From JBBWZH01 sp035544115 (lineage in GTDB: Bacteria; Actinomycetota; Actinomycetes; Mycobacteriales; CADCTP01), in the NCBI GenBank assembly GCA_963714145.1, contig OY970235.1, forward strand, positions 2,046,001 to 2,110,000: a DNA stretch of 64,000 nucleotides, read 5' to 3'. Positions 1 through 7,384 of this stretch are shown here, piece by piece. The notes below the pieces were generated by a model. That model saw only the letters and a list, made by a program, of their open reading frames with translations. It did not search any database and was not told the DNA's origin. Numbering within the stretch: the stretch's first letter is position 1; every line of letters begins with the position of its first letter. Both the position numbers and the translations under genes were made by a program.

Positions 1-25
1 CGGCGGCCGGCGGTGCTCCGGGCCG

Positions 26-1075
26 TCATCGCGGCACGACGACGGCCCGGCCGTGGATGGTCCCCGCGCGCAGCCGGTGCACCGCCTCGCCGGCCCGGGC
101 CGGCGGGAAGGTCTCGACCTCCACCCGCAGCGCCCCGCCGCGGGCCAGCTCCAGCACCTGCTCGAGCTCCGGCCGGCTGCCCCAGAACGGCAGCGCGGCC
201 CGTACCCCGACCGGCAGCTTCGGCGTGCCCTTCGCCAGCAGCAGCTGGCCGCCGCCGCTGCCGACGATGACCAGGTCGCCGCCCGGCCGCAGCACGCTGG
301 CGGCCAGGTCGACGGTCCCGGGCGCGCCGACCAGGTCCAGGACGGCATCGACCCCGGCACCGCCGGTCGCGGCGCGGACCCCGGCGGCGCCGGCCGCGGC
401 GGGCACGGTGAGCTGCGCGCCGCAGCGTTGCGCCAGCTCGAGCGCCGGCGCGCGGGCATCGACCGCCAGCACCGTGCTGGCCGTGACCGCGCGGAGCAGC
501 TGGATGGCCAGGTGGCCCAGCCCGCCGACGCCGACGACCGCGACCACCGGATCGGCTGGCAGCCGCGGCGCGATCAGCCGTACCGCCTGGTAGGAGGTCA
601 GCCCGGCGTCGGTGAGCGGTGCTGCCTGGACCGGGTCGAGGCCGGCCAGCGGCAGCAGTTGGCGTTCGTGCGGGACCAGCACCGCGTCGGCGATGCCGCC
701 GTCCCGGCCCAATCCGGCCCCGGCGTAGCCGAGCCGGTCGCGGTGCAGGCAGTAGTTCTCGCTGCCGGCCCGGCAGCGCGGGCAGCCGCCGCACCCCCAC
801 GGCCCGTACACGGCCACCGGGTCGCCCACCCGCACCGTCTCGACGTCGTCGCCGACCAGCGTCGCCGTGCCGGCGATCTCGTGCCCGAGCGTGAACGGCA
901 TCGCCGCGGCCAGCGCCGGGGTCGGGGCGTCGATCACGTGCAGGTCGGACTGGCACAGGCCGGCCGCCGCGACGCCCACCAGCACCTCCCGGCCGCGGGG
1001 GGCCGGCAGCTCGACCGGCTCGAGCCGGGCCGGTCCGCCCGGCCGCGAGATCCGCAGCCCGCGCGCTCGCAGCAC
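26..1075 (-). CDS. Zinc-dependent alcohol dehydrogenase (MDR family)
   Basis: A 349-residue medium-chain dehydrogenase that should oxidise an alcohol or reduce an aldehyde or ketone with NAD(P). The catalytic zinc ligands are visible as Cys41 in GLCQSD and His65-Glu66 in GHE. The structural zinc site is the four-cysteine cluster at about 95-109. The Rossmann motif VGVGGLG lies near residue 180. The GTG start is preceded on the minus strand by GAGGAGG (1084-1090) at good spacing. It is divergent from the catabolic operon that starts at 1318, and its upstream region carries an operator-like palindrome at 1098-1111, so it probably belongs to the same regulon. Substrate unknown. Confidence 0.9.
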   Translation of the reverse strand: MLRARGLRISRPGGPARLEPVELPAPRGREVLVGVAAAGLCQSDLHVIDAPTPALAAAMPFTLGHEIAGTATLVGDDVETVRVGDPVAVYGPWGCGGCPRCRAGSENYCLHRDRLGYAGAGLGRDGGIADAVLVPHERQLLPLAGLDPVQAAPLTDAGLTSYQAVRLIAPRLPADPVVAVVGVGGLGHLAIQLLRAVTASTVLAVDARAPALELAQRCGAQLTVPAAAGAAGVRAATGGAGVDAVLDLVGAPGTVDLAASVLRPGGDLVIVGSGGGQLLLAKGTPKLPVGVRAALPFWGSRPELEQVLELARGGALRVEVETFPPARAGEAVHRLRAGTIHGRAVVVPR

Positions 1076-1097
1076 CGCGACCGGCCTCCTCGATTTG

Positions 1098-1111
1098 AAC
1101 CGACTTCAGTT
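1098..1111. promoter_or_regulatory. Operator-like palindrome, copy 1
   Basis: AACCGACTTCAGTT matches the local consensus AACTGAATTCAGTT at 12 of 14 positions. It lies just upstream of the Shine-Dalgarno of the minus-strand alcohol dehydrogenase. A very similar site precedes the SDR at 16779. Confidence 0.6.
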
Positions 1112-1252
1112 ATAGCGGCCGGCCGTGGACCGGCGCAACGCGGCGGGCCATCCGGGACCAGCCGGGCCGACCCGGGCCGCCGGCCGGCCGCCCCGACCGC
1201 AGCCGCCCAGGTCACCGGGCCTGCCGGTGGCCCGGTCGGCAGGCCTGCCGGG

Positions 1253-1282
1253 TTGACACCCCGCAGTCCGGCACCCTATACA
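1253..1282 (+). promoter_or_regulatory. Sigma-70-type promoter of the catabolic operon
   Basis: TTGACA at 1253-1258 is followed after 18 bp by TATACA at 1277-1282, close to the housekeeping consensus. Transcription would start at about 1289, inside the operator palindrome at 1285-1298. The first gene starts at 1318 after AAGGGA (1305-1310). Confidence 0.7.
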
Positions 1283-1284
1283 TG

Positions 1285-1298
1285 TACTGAATTCAGTT
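1285..1298. promoter_or_regulatory. Operator palindrome, copy 2 (best match)
   Basis: TACTGAATTCAGTT contains the perfect 12-bp palindrome ACTGAATTCAGT (1286-1297). It starts 3 bp after the -10 hexamer, so a bound repressor would block initiation. Related sites occur at 1098, 12540, 16790, 16895 and 24947, all in front of transcription units of this cluster. Confidence 0.7.
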
Positions 1299-1317
1299 CA
1301 ATTGAAGGGACCCGCAG

Positions 1318-2106
1318 ATGGCCGTGGCAGACGACATCCAGTTCGAGCGGGACAAGGACGTCGCCCGGGTGTGGCTCAACCGCCCCTGGAAGAAGAACTG
1401 CGTGACCGTCGCGATCCTGCAGCGGCTGGACGAGATCGTCACCGAGGTCGACGCGGATCCCGAGCTGCGCGTGCTGGTGCTGCGCGGCCGCGGCGGCACC
1501 TTCTGCTCCGGCTTCGACCTGGACGACCTGAAGGCCGACTACATCGGCAGCACGGTCGCGTACGAGGTGGCCGAGCTGTCGGCCAGGATCTGCGACAACC
1601 TCTACCGGATGAAGACGCCCTCGGTGTCGGTCGTCGAGGGGTACGCGACCGCCGGCGGCTTCGAGCTGATGATCTCCACCGACTTCGCCATCGCCGCCGC
1701 CGACGCCCGGATCGGCGACTTCCACATGCGGCGGGCCCTGTTCGGCGGCGCCGGCCCGATCTACCGGGTGCCGCGGATGATCGGCATCCGCAAGACCAAG
1801 GAGCTGATGCTCACCGGGAAGCTGCTGTCCGGTACCGAGGCGGCGGCCTGGAACCTGATCAACGCCAGCGCGCCGGCCGACGAGCTGGACCTGGTGGTGG
1901 AGGAGTTCATCGGCCAGCTCACCGACAAGAGCCCGTTCCAGATGAACATCACCAAGTCGGCGATCGACCGCAGCCTGGACGCCGACACCGAGTCGCTGAT
2001 GCTGATCGAGCGGCTGTCGGTCGGGGTGACGCTGCAGTCGGAGGACGCGCTGGAGGGCGTCAGCGCGTTCCTGGAGAAGCGCGAGCCGGTCTGGAAGGGC
2101 CGCTGA
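1318..2106 (+). CDS. Enoyl-CoA hydratase/isomerase family protein
   Basis: A 262-residue crotonase-fold protein, normal length for the family. The CoA and oxyanion-hole segment is visible as GGTFCSGFDL near residues 62-72, and the second oxyanion segment with an acidic residue as ATAGGFEL near 110-118. It should hydrate or isomerise an unsaturated acyl-CoA in a beta-oxidation-like route. It is the first gene of the operon behind the promoter at 1253 and the operator at 1285. The next gene begins at the base after its stop codon. The exact substrate and the catalytic acids cannot be fixed by eye. Confidence 0.92.
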   Translation: MAVADDIQFERDKDVARVWLNRPWKKNCVTVAILQRLDEIVTEVDADPELRVLVLRGRGGTFCSGFDLDDLKADYIGSTVAYEVAELSARICDNLYRMKTPSVSVVEGYATAGGFELMISTDFAIAAADARIGDFHMRRALFGGAGPIYRVPRMIGIRKTKELMLTGKLLSGTEAAAWNLINASAPADELDLVVEEFIGQLTDKSPFQMNITKSAIDRSLDADTESLMLIERLSVGVTLQSEDALEGVSAFLEKREPVWKGR

Positions 2107-2562
2107 GTGCAGCCGCCGGACGGGTTGCCGGACCCCGGCGGACCGGGCCGGGGCGGATCGAGCCGGCGCGGGGCGCTGACCGGGGCGCGCTGCCCGGCGT
2201 GTCCGGTCACCACCTACCCGGCGCAGCCGTACTGCCCGCGGTGCGGGACACCGCTGCGCGAGCTGGCGCTCTCGCCGGCCGGCCGGCTGTGGACCTGGAC
2301 GGTGCAGCGGCACCAGCCGAAGTCGCCGCCGTACCTGCCGCCCGAGGCGGGTTTCGCGCCGTTCGCCGTCGGTTACGTCGAGCTGGCCGACGGGGTGCGG
2401 GTGGCGGCCGTCCTGGACGTGCCGCTGGACGAGCTGGCCATCGGCCTGCCGGTCCGGATCGGCCCGGGCCCCGGCGTGCCGCGCGCGGTGACCGACACCG
2501 ACCGCCCGGCCACCGGCGCGGCAAGCGCGCTGGCCACGCCGGTGACCGGGGCAAACCGGTGA
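2107..2562 (+). CDS. DUF35 zinc-ribbon/OB-fold acyl-CoA-associated protein
   Basis: A 151-residue protein with a rubredoxin-like zinc ribbon (CPAC and CPRC pairs near residues 30-48) followed by an OB-fold half, the DUF35 layout. In steroid side-chain degradation, proteins of this kind bind a thiolase-fold partner and supply the acyl-CoA site of an aldolase or hydratase. The gene encoding a thiolase-fold protein lies 94 bp downstream, which suggests such a complex. The GTG start directly follows the stop of the hydratase gene. The C-terminal 25 residues are low-complexity. The stop overlaps the first relay mini-ORF by GTGA. Confidence 0.85.
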   Translation: MQPPDGLPDPGGPGRGGSSRRGALTGARCPACPVTTYPAQPYCPRCGTPLRELALSPAGRLWTWTVQRHQPKSPPYLPPEAGFAPFAVGYVELADGVRVAAVLDVPLDELAIGLPVRIGPGPGVPRAVTDTDRPATGAASALATPVTGANR

Positions 2563-2659
2563 CCGGGACGCCCGGTGCGCTGGACGCGCCGGTGAGCGGG
2601 GCAAACCGGTGACCGGCACCGCCGATGGGAGTGCGCCGATGACGCGGGTGCGCGGGTGA
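2559..2659 (+). other. Relay of two mini-ORFs (17 and 16 codons)
   Basis: The stop of the DUF35 gene overlaps a GTG (2559) that opens 17 codons ending at 2612. That stop overlaps a second GTG (2609) that opens 16 codons ending at 2659, and that stop overlaps the GTG start of the thiolase gene (2656). Both mini-ORFs begin MTGT, like the thiolase start MTGV. A 26-bp direct repeat with one mismatch lies at 2541-2566 and 2591-2616. The arrangement suggests a duplicated gene start that kept translational coupling. A peptide function is not implied. Confidence 0.45.
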
Positions 2660-3801
2660 CCGGGGTGGTGGTGGCCGGTGCCGCGCGGACCGCGTTCGGC
2701 CGGTCCGACGCCGCCGGCCGCGATCATGCGGTGCGGGCGGTCCGGGCCGCGCTGGCCGACGCCGGGGTGGGCTGGGACCGGGTCGGCGCGGCCTTCGGCG
2801 GCAGTGACGGCGCCGGCAACGCCGACACGCTGGTGGCCGACCTGGGCCTGACCGGGCTGCCGTTCGTCAACGTGCGTAACGGCTGCGCCACCGGCGGCAG
2901 CGCGCTGGTCAGCGCGGTCAACGCGATCGGCGCCGGGATGGCGGACGTGGTGCTGGCGGTCGGCTTCGACAAGCACCCGCCCGGCGCGTTCGACCCGCGG
3001 CCGGCGGACTGGGGGCTGCCCGAGGCGTACGGGCGGGACGGCCTGATGGTCACCACCCAGTTCTTCGGGATGAAGATCCAGCGGTACATGTACGACCACG
3101 GCATCACCGCGCGGACGCTGGCGCTGGTGGCCGAGAAGGCGTACCGGAACGGATCCCGGACGCCGCAGGCGTGGCGGCGCACGCCGCTGACCGCCGCCGA
3201 GATCCTGGCGTCGGCGATGGTGAGCGACCCGCTCACCCGCTACATGTTCTGCTCCCCGGGCGAGGGCGCCGCCGCGCTGGTGCTGGCCGCGCCGGGCGCG
3301 CTGCCCGGGTCCGGCGCCGGGCGGCAGGTGCGGCTGGCCGGGGTCGCGGTGCGGTCCCGGCGGTTCGGCTCGTTCGAGGTGTTCAGCCCGTGGATCCCGG
3401 CCGGGCCGCTGGCGAGCGTGTCGGCCGACGCCGCGGCCGCCGCGTTCGAGGCGGCCGGGATCGGGCCCGCCGACGTCCAGGTGGCCCAGCTGCAGGACAC
3501 CGAGGCCGGCGCCGAGGTGATGCACCTGGCCGAGTGCGGCTTCTGCGCGCACGGCGAGCAGGAGCGGCTGGTCCCGGCCGGCGACTTCGAGCCGGGCGGG
3601 CGGCTGCCGGTGAACACCGACGGTGGCTGCATCGCCAACGGCGAGCCGATCGGCGCCTCCGGGCTGCGCCAGGTGGTCGAGATCGTGCTGCAGCTGCGCG
3701 GCACCGCGGGGGAGCGGCAGGTGCCCGGCGCGCCGCGGGTGGGGTTCACCCACGTCTACGGCGCCCCGGGCGTGAGCGCGTGCACGGTGCTGGCGTGCTG
3801 A
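2656..3801 (+). CDS. Thiolase-fold protein, probable lipid-transfer/aldolase type
   Basis: A 381-residue thiolase-superfamily protein. The nucleophile region is present as NGCATGG near residue 76. The usual GHP histidine motif is replaced by GEPIGASG near residues 333-340, and the C-terminal motif reads HVYGAPGVSA instead of the CxGGG loop of degradative thiolases. This pattern is typical of SCP2/Ltp-like proteins, some of which work as retro-aldolases with a DUF35 partner. The DUF35 gene just upstream supports that reading. It would cleave a 3-hydroxyacyl-CoA side chain (inference). The gene overlaps the following kinase gene by 7 bp. Confidence 0.85.
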   Translation: MTGVVVAGAARTAFGRSDAAGRDHAVRAVRAALADAGVGWDRVGAAFGGSDGAGNADTLVADLGLTGLPFVNVRNGCATGGSALVSAVNAIGAGMADVVLAVGFDKHPPGAFDPRPADWGLPEAYGRDGLMVTTQFFGMKIQRYMYDHGITARTLALVAEKAYRNGSRTPQAWRRTPLTAAEILASAMVSDPLTRYMFCSPGEGAAALVLAAPGALPGSGAGRQVRLAGVAVRSRRFGSFEVFSPWIPAGPLASVSADAAAAAFEAAGIGPADVQVAQLQDTEAGAEVMHLAECGFCAHGEQERLVPAGDFEPGGRLPVNTDGGCIANGEPIGASGLRQVVEIVLQLRGTAGERQVPGAPRVGFTHVYGAPGVSACTVLAC

Positions 3802-4760
3802 CCGGCAGCCCGGACGTGGCGCCGCGGGTCCGGGCGGAGCTGCGGGCGCTGTCCGGCGGCGAGGTCGGCGAGCTGGTCACCCTGCCGGGCGGCCGGTCCG
3901 GGCTGACCTACCGGGTCCGGGCCGGGGCGCACGACTACGTGGTCAAGGCGGTGCCGGCGCAGGCCCGCCCGGTCGGCCGCAACGACGTGCTGCGCCAGGC
4001 GCAGGTGCTGCGGGCGCTGGCCGGCAGCGGCGTCCCGGTGCCGGCGGTGGTGGCGTCGTCGGCCGAGCACCCGGCCTGGTTCGCCATGACGATGGCACCG
4101 GGCCAGAGCGTGGAGCCGGTGCTGGACGGCGGCGACCTGCCGGCGGCCCTGGTCGGCGACCGGATGCATGCCCTGGTCGGGATCATGCGCGGGCTGCACG
4201 GCCTGGCCGCCGACCGGCTCGGGCTCGGTCCGCAGCCGGTGCTCGGGCCGGCCGGCGAGCTGGACCGGTGGGCTCGCACGCTGCGCGCGGTGCCTCCGGA
4301 GCTGCGGCCGGACGGCGAGCGGCTGCTGGAGCTGCTGGCGGCCGGCGTGCCCGGGCCGGTGCCGCCGGTGCTGGTGCACGGCGACCTGCGGCTGGGCAAC
4401 GTGCTGTGCGTCGACGCCACGATCACCGCGGTGATCGACTGGGAGATCTGGGCCGTCGGCGACCCGCGGGTGGAGCTGGCCTGGCTGCTGCTGTTCACCG
4501 ACCCGGCGAACTTCCCCGGCATCGGCCGGCCCGCGGCCGGGCTGCCGGCCGAGGCGGAGCTGGTCGCGGCGTACGCCGGCGCCGGCCCGGAGCCGGCCGG
4601 GCTGCGCTGGTTCCGGGCACTGGCCCGGCTGAAGATGGCCGCGATCATGGGCCACAACATCAAGCGGCACCGCGCGGGGAAGCACCACGACCCGGTCCAG
4701 GAGCAGCTGCCGCCGACCGTGGCCGCGATGCTCCGGGCCGGCGTGGCGCTGCTGCGCTGA
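3795..4760 (+). CDS. Phosphotransferase-fold kinase, ACAD10/11-kinase or LvaA-like
   Basis: A 321-residue protein of the aminoglycoside phosphotransferase/choline kinase fold. The catalytic loop HGDLRLGN lies near residues 193-200 and the metal site IDWEIWAVGD near 214-223. The GTG start at 3795 overlaps the thiolase stop. The immediate neighbour is an ACAD11-like dehydrogenase, so resistance to an antibiotic is unlikely. In ACAD10/11 and in bacterial levulinate degradation (LvaA), this kinase phosphorylates the hydroxyl of a 4-hydroxyacyl-CoA. The same role is proposed here (inference from family and context). Confidence 0.85.
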   Translation: MLTGSPDVAPRVRAELRALSGGEVGELVTLPGGRSGLTYRVRAGAHDYVVKAVPAQARPVGRNDVLRQAQVLRALAGSGVPVPAVVASSAEHPAWFAMTMAPGQSVEPVLDGGDLPAALVGDRMHALVGIMRGLHGLAADRLGLGPQPVLGPAGELDRWARTLRAVPPELRPDGERLLELLAAGVPGPVPPVLVHGDLRLGNVLCVDATITAVIDWEIWAVGDPRVELAWLLLFTDPANFPGIGRPAAGLPAEAELVAAYAGAGPEPAGLRWFRALARLKMAAIMGHNIKRHRAGKHHDPVQEQLPPTVAAMLRAGVALLR

Positions 4761-4818
4761 ACCGCCGGCCGGGCCCGCGGCCGGGCCGGCCGGCCACTGA
4801 CGTACGGGATGAGGGGGC

Positions 4819-6036
4819 ATGGACTTCGGCTACTCGGCGCGGACGGCGCGGCTGGTCGACCAGGTGGGCGCGTTCATGGACGAGCGGGTCATCCCGAACG
4901 AGCAGCGGTACGAGCGGGAGCTGGTCGAGGCGGCCGACTACCACGCGCTGCCGCCGCTGCTGGTCGAGCTCAAGGAGCAGGCCAGGTCCGAGGGCCTGTG
5001 GAACCTGTTCCTGACCCACGGGGAGTGGGGCGCCGGGTTGACCAACCTGGAGTACGCCCCGGTAGCCGAGCGGATGGGCCGCTCGATCGTCGGCAACGAG
5101 GTGTTCAACTGCTCCGCGCCGGACACCGGCAACATGGAGCTGCTGGCCCTGTTCGGCACCGCGGCGCAGCGCGACGAGTGGCTCAAGCCGCTGCTGGAGG
5201 CCCGGATCCGGTCCTGCTTCGCGATGACCGAGCCGGCCGTGGCCAGCTCGGACGCCCGCAACATCCGCACCAGCATCCGGCGCGACGGCGGCGACTACGT
5301 CGTCGACGGCCGGAAGTGGTTCGTCTCCGGTGTGCTCGACCCGGACTGCGCACTCATCATCCTGATGGGGGTGACCGACCCGGACGCGGACGCCTACCAC
5401 CGGCAGAGCATGATCCTCGTCCCCCGGGACACCCCGGGCGTGCAGGTGCTGCGCGGTATCCCCGTCTTCGGCTACGTCGACCGGCTCGGCCACGGTGAGG
5501 TGCAGTTCACCGACGTCCGGGTGCCGGCCGGGAACCTGCTCGGCGGCCCGGGCGAGGGGTTCGCCCTCGCGCAGGGCCGGCTGGGCCCGGGCCGGCTGCA
5601 CTACGCGATGCGGGCGATCGGGTTCGCCGAGCGGGCGCTGGAGCTGATGACCCGCCGGGTGCTGCATCGGCACGCGTTCGGTGGCCCGCTGGCCGACCAG
5701 GGCGTGGTGCGGGAGTGGATCGCCCGCAGCCGGATCGAGATCGACCAGACCCGGCTGCTGGTGCTGCGGGCCGCCTGGGCCATCGACACCGCCGGCAACG
5801 CGGCCGCCCGGATGGAGGTCGCGGCGATCAAGGTGGCCGCGCTGGAGGTCGCCCACCGGGTGCTGGACCGGGCCATCCAGGCACACGGCGCGGCCGGGGT
5901 GAGCGACGACACCGCGCTGGCCCGGATGTACACGCTGACCCGGGCGCTGCGGATCGCCGACGGCCCGGACGAGGTGCACCTGCGCACGGTGGCCCGGTCG
6001 GAGCTCGGCAAGTACCGGGGGAGGCCGGCCCAGTGA
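4819..6036 (+). CDS. ACAD11/LvaC-like acyl-CoA dehydrogenase family protein
   Basis: A 405-residue acyl-CoA dehydrogenase-fold flavoprotein. Segments typical of the ACAD11 subgroup are visible: FNCSAPDTGNMELL, TEPAVASSDARNIR, SMILVPRDTPGV, GRLGPGRLHYAMR and ADGPDEVHL. In ACAD11 and LvaC the enzyme removes phosphate from a 4-phosphoryloxyacyl-CoA to give an enoyl or 3-hydroxyacyl-CoA that can enter beta-oxidation. The kinase gene lies 58 bp upstream. An ordinary dehydrogenase role is the alternative. Its stop codon lies in the first unit of the 116-bp repeat array and overlaps a GTG. Confidence 0.93.
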   Translation: MDFGYSARTARLVDQVGAFMDERVIPNEQRYERELVEAADYHALPPLLVELKEQARSEGLWNLFLTHGEWGAGLTNLEYAPVAERMGRSIVGNEVFNCSAPDTGNMELLALFGTAAQRDEWLKPLLEARIRSCFAMTEPAVASSDARNIRTSIRRDGGDYVVDGRKWFVSGVLDPDCALIILMGVTDPDADAYHRQSMILVPRDTPGVQVLRGIPVFGYVDRLGHGEVQFTDVRVPAGNLLGGPGEGFALAQGRLGPGRLHYAMRAIGFAERALELMTRRVLHRHAFGGPLADQGVVREWIARSRIEIDQTRLLVLRAAWAIDTAGNAAARMEVAAIKVAALEVAHRVLDRAIQAHGAAGVSDDTALARMYTLTRALRIADGPDEVHLRTVARSELGKYRGRPAQ

Positions 6037-6500
6037 GCGGGGCGGAGTGCAGCGGCGTCTGGACTGAGGCAACGCGCCGACGAAGTCGTTGCGCGGTGCC
6101 GAGGGAAGACGCCGCGTCTGGCGCGCAGCGCCGCGAACGGCTAGCACAGTGAGCGGGGCGGAGTGCAGCGGCGTCTGGACTGAGGCAACGCGCCGACGAA
6201 GTCGTTGCGCGGTGCCGAGGGAAGACGCCGCGTCTGGCGCGCAGCGCCGCGAACGGCTAGCACAGTGAGCGGAGTGGAGTGCAGCGGCGTCTGGACTGAG
6301 GCAACGCGCCGACGAAGTCGTTGCGCGGTGCCGAGGGAAGACGCCGCGTCTGGCGCGCAGCGCCGCGAACGGCTAGCACAGTGAGCGGAGTGGAGCGCAG
6401 CGGCGTCTGGACTGAGGCAACGCGCCGACGAAGTCGTTGCGCGGTGCCGAGGGAAGACGTCGCGTCTGGCGCTCCGCGAAGCGAACGGCTAGCACAGTGA
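6031..6500 (+). repeat. Four tandem 116-bp units forming GTGA-coupled 39-codon mini-ORFs
   Basis: Units start at 6031, 6147, 6263 and 6379, with the first bases of a fifth at 6495. Each opens with CAGTGAGCG and each encodes a 39-residue ORF plus stop (120 bp, GTG at 6033, 6149, 6265, 6381). Successive ORFs overlap by GTGA, so the period is 116. The last stop overlaps the SDR start at 6497. Copies differ by a few substitutions and the last by a changed segment of equal length. Each unit can fold, with an outer GGCGTCT/AGACGCC pair and an inner CGAC-GAA-GTCG hairpin. A decayed relative lies at 15195. Confidence 0.9.
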
Positions 6501-7384
6501 GCGCGACGGGCCCCGCCGGCGGCGCGTCGACCGGCGACGCGGCTGGCGGCGTGGTCGGCGGCCCGACGAACGGCGGGGGAGCCAGCCGGGGTGCCAGTGG
6601 GACAGCCGGGGTGGCGGCGGGCGCGCTGGCCGGCAAGGTCGCGTTGATCACCGGCGGGTCGCGCGGGATCGGGCTGGGCATCGCGACGCTGTTCCGGGCG
6701 CACGGCGCGCACCTGGTGCTGGCCGCCCGCAAGCTGCCCGGGCTGGAGCAGGCCCGGGCCGCCCTGCTCGACCGCCCGGCGCCGGGCGGCGTGCACGTGG
6801 TGGTCGCCAACGCCGGCGAGCCGGAGCAGGCGCAGGCGGCGGTACAGGCCACTCTGGACCGGTTCGGCCCGGTGGACGTCCTGGTCAACAACGCCGCGAC
6901 CAACCCGTACCTGGGGCCGCTGATCGACATCGACCTGCCGCGGGCGGAGAAGACGGCCCGGGTGAACCAGTTCGGCATGCTGGCCTGGATCCGGGCCGCC
7001 GCCGGCGCCGGGATGACCGAGCGGGGCGGCGTCGTGGTCAACATCGCCTCGGTGGGCGGCCTGCTGGTCGACCCCGGGATCGGCTACTACAACGCGACGA
7101 AGGCGGCGATGATCCACCTGACCCGGCAGTTGGCGTACGAGCTGGGCCCGGCGATCCGGGTCAACGCGATCGCCCCCGGCGTGATCAGGACCGAGCTGGC
7201 CCGGGCGGTGTGGGAGGTGCGGGAGCAGGTGCTGACCAGGACGCTGCCGCTGCGCCGGCTCGGCACGGTCGAAGACGTCGCCAACGCCGCGCTGTTCCTC
7301 GGGTCGGCCGCGTCCTCCTGGATCACCGGGCACACCCTGGTCATCGACGGCGGTGCGCTGTGCCTGCCGGTGGCGGTCGAGTGA
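6497..7384 (+). CDS. SDR family oxidoreductase
   Basis: A 295-residue short-chain dehydrogenase. The first 40 residues are low-complexity Gly/Ala/Ser. The cofactor motif TGGSRGIGLG, the NNAAT motif, the catalytic serine in NIASVGG and the YYNATKAAM active site (Tyr-x-x-x-Lys) are all present. It should oxidise or reduce a hydroxy or keto group, perhaps of an acyl-CoA intermediate. The GTG at 6497 was chosen because it is the fifth repeat of the stop-start junction. Its stop overlaps the next gene by GTGA. The Gly-rich leader is unusual for the family. Confidence 0.88.
   Translation: MSATGPAGGASTGDAAGGVVGGPTNGGGASRGASGTAGVAAGALAGKVALITGGSRGIGLGIATLFRAHGAHLVLAARKLPGLEQARAALLDRPAPGGVHVVVANAGEPEQAQAAVQATLDRFGPVDVLVNNAATNPYLGPLIDIDLPRAEKTARVNQFGMLAWIRAAAGAGMTERGGVVVNIASVGGLLVDPGIGYYNATKAAMIHLTRQLAYELGPAIRVNAIAPGVIRTELARAVWEVREQVLTRTLPLRRLGTVEDVANAALFLGSAASSWITGHTLVIDGGALCLPVAVE

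Noticed and set aside
53..1405. Long plus-strand frame opposite the alcohol dehydrogenase
   Set aside because: It is antisense to a clear enzyme and its translation is Arg/Gly/Ala-rich without any domain, as expected from high-GC codon bias.
1276..3753. 825-codon minus-strand frame opposite the hydratase, DUF35 and thiolase genes
   Set aside because: It mirrors three well-supported genes and shows no family signature or ribosome site.
3795..4760. Aminoglycoside resistance kinase
   Set aside because: The fold fits, but the ACAD11-like neighbour and catabolic operon favour a hydroxyacyl-CoA kinase.
6031..6500. CRISPR array as explanation of the 116-bp repeats
   Set aside because: There are no unique spacers; units are directly adjacent, coding-length constrained and bounded by stop-start overlaps.
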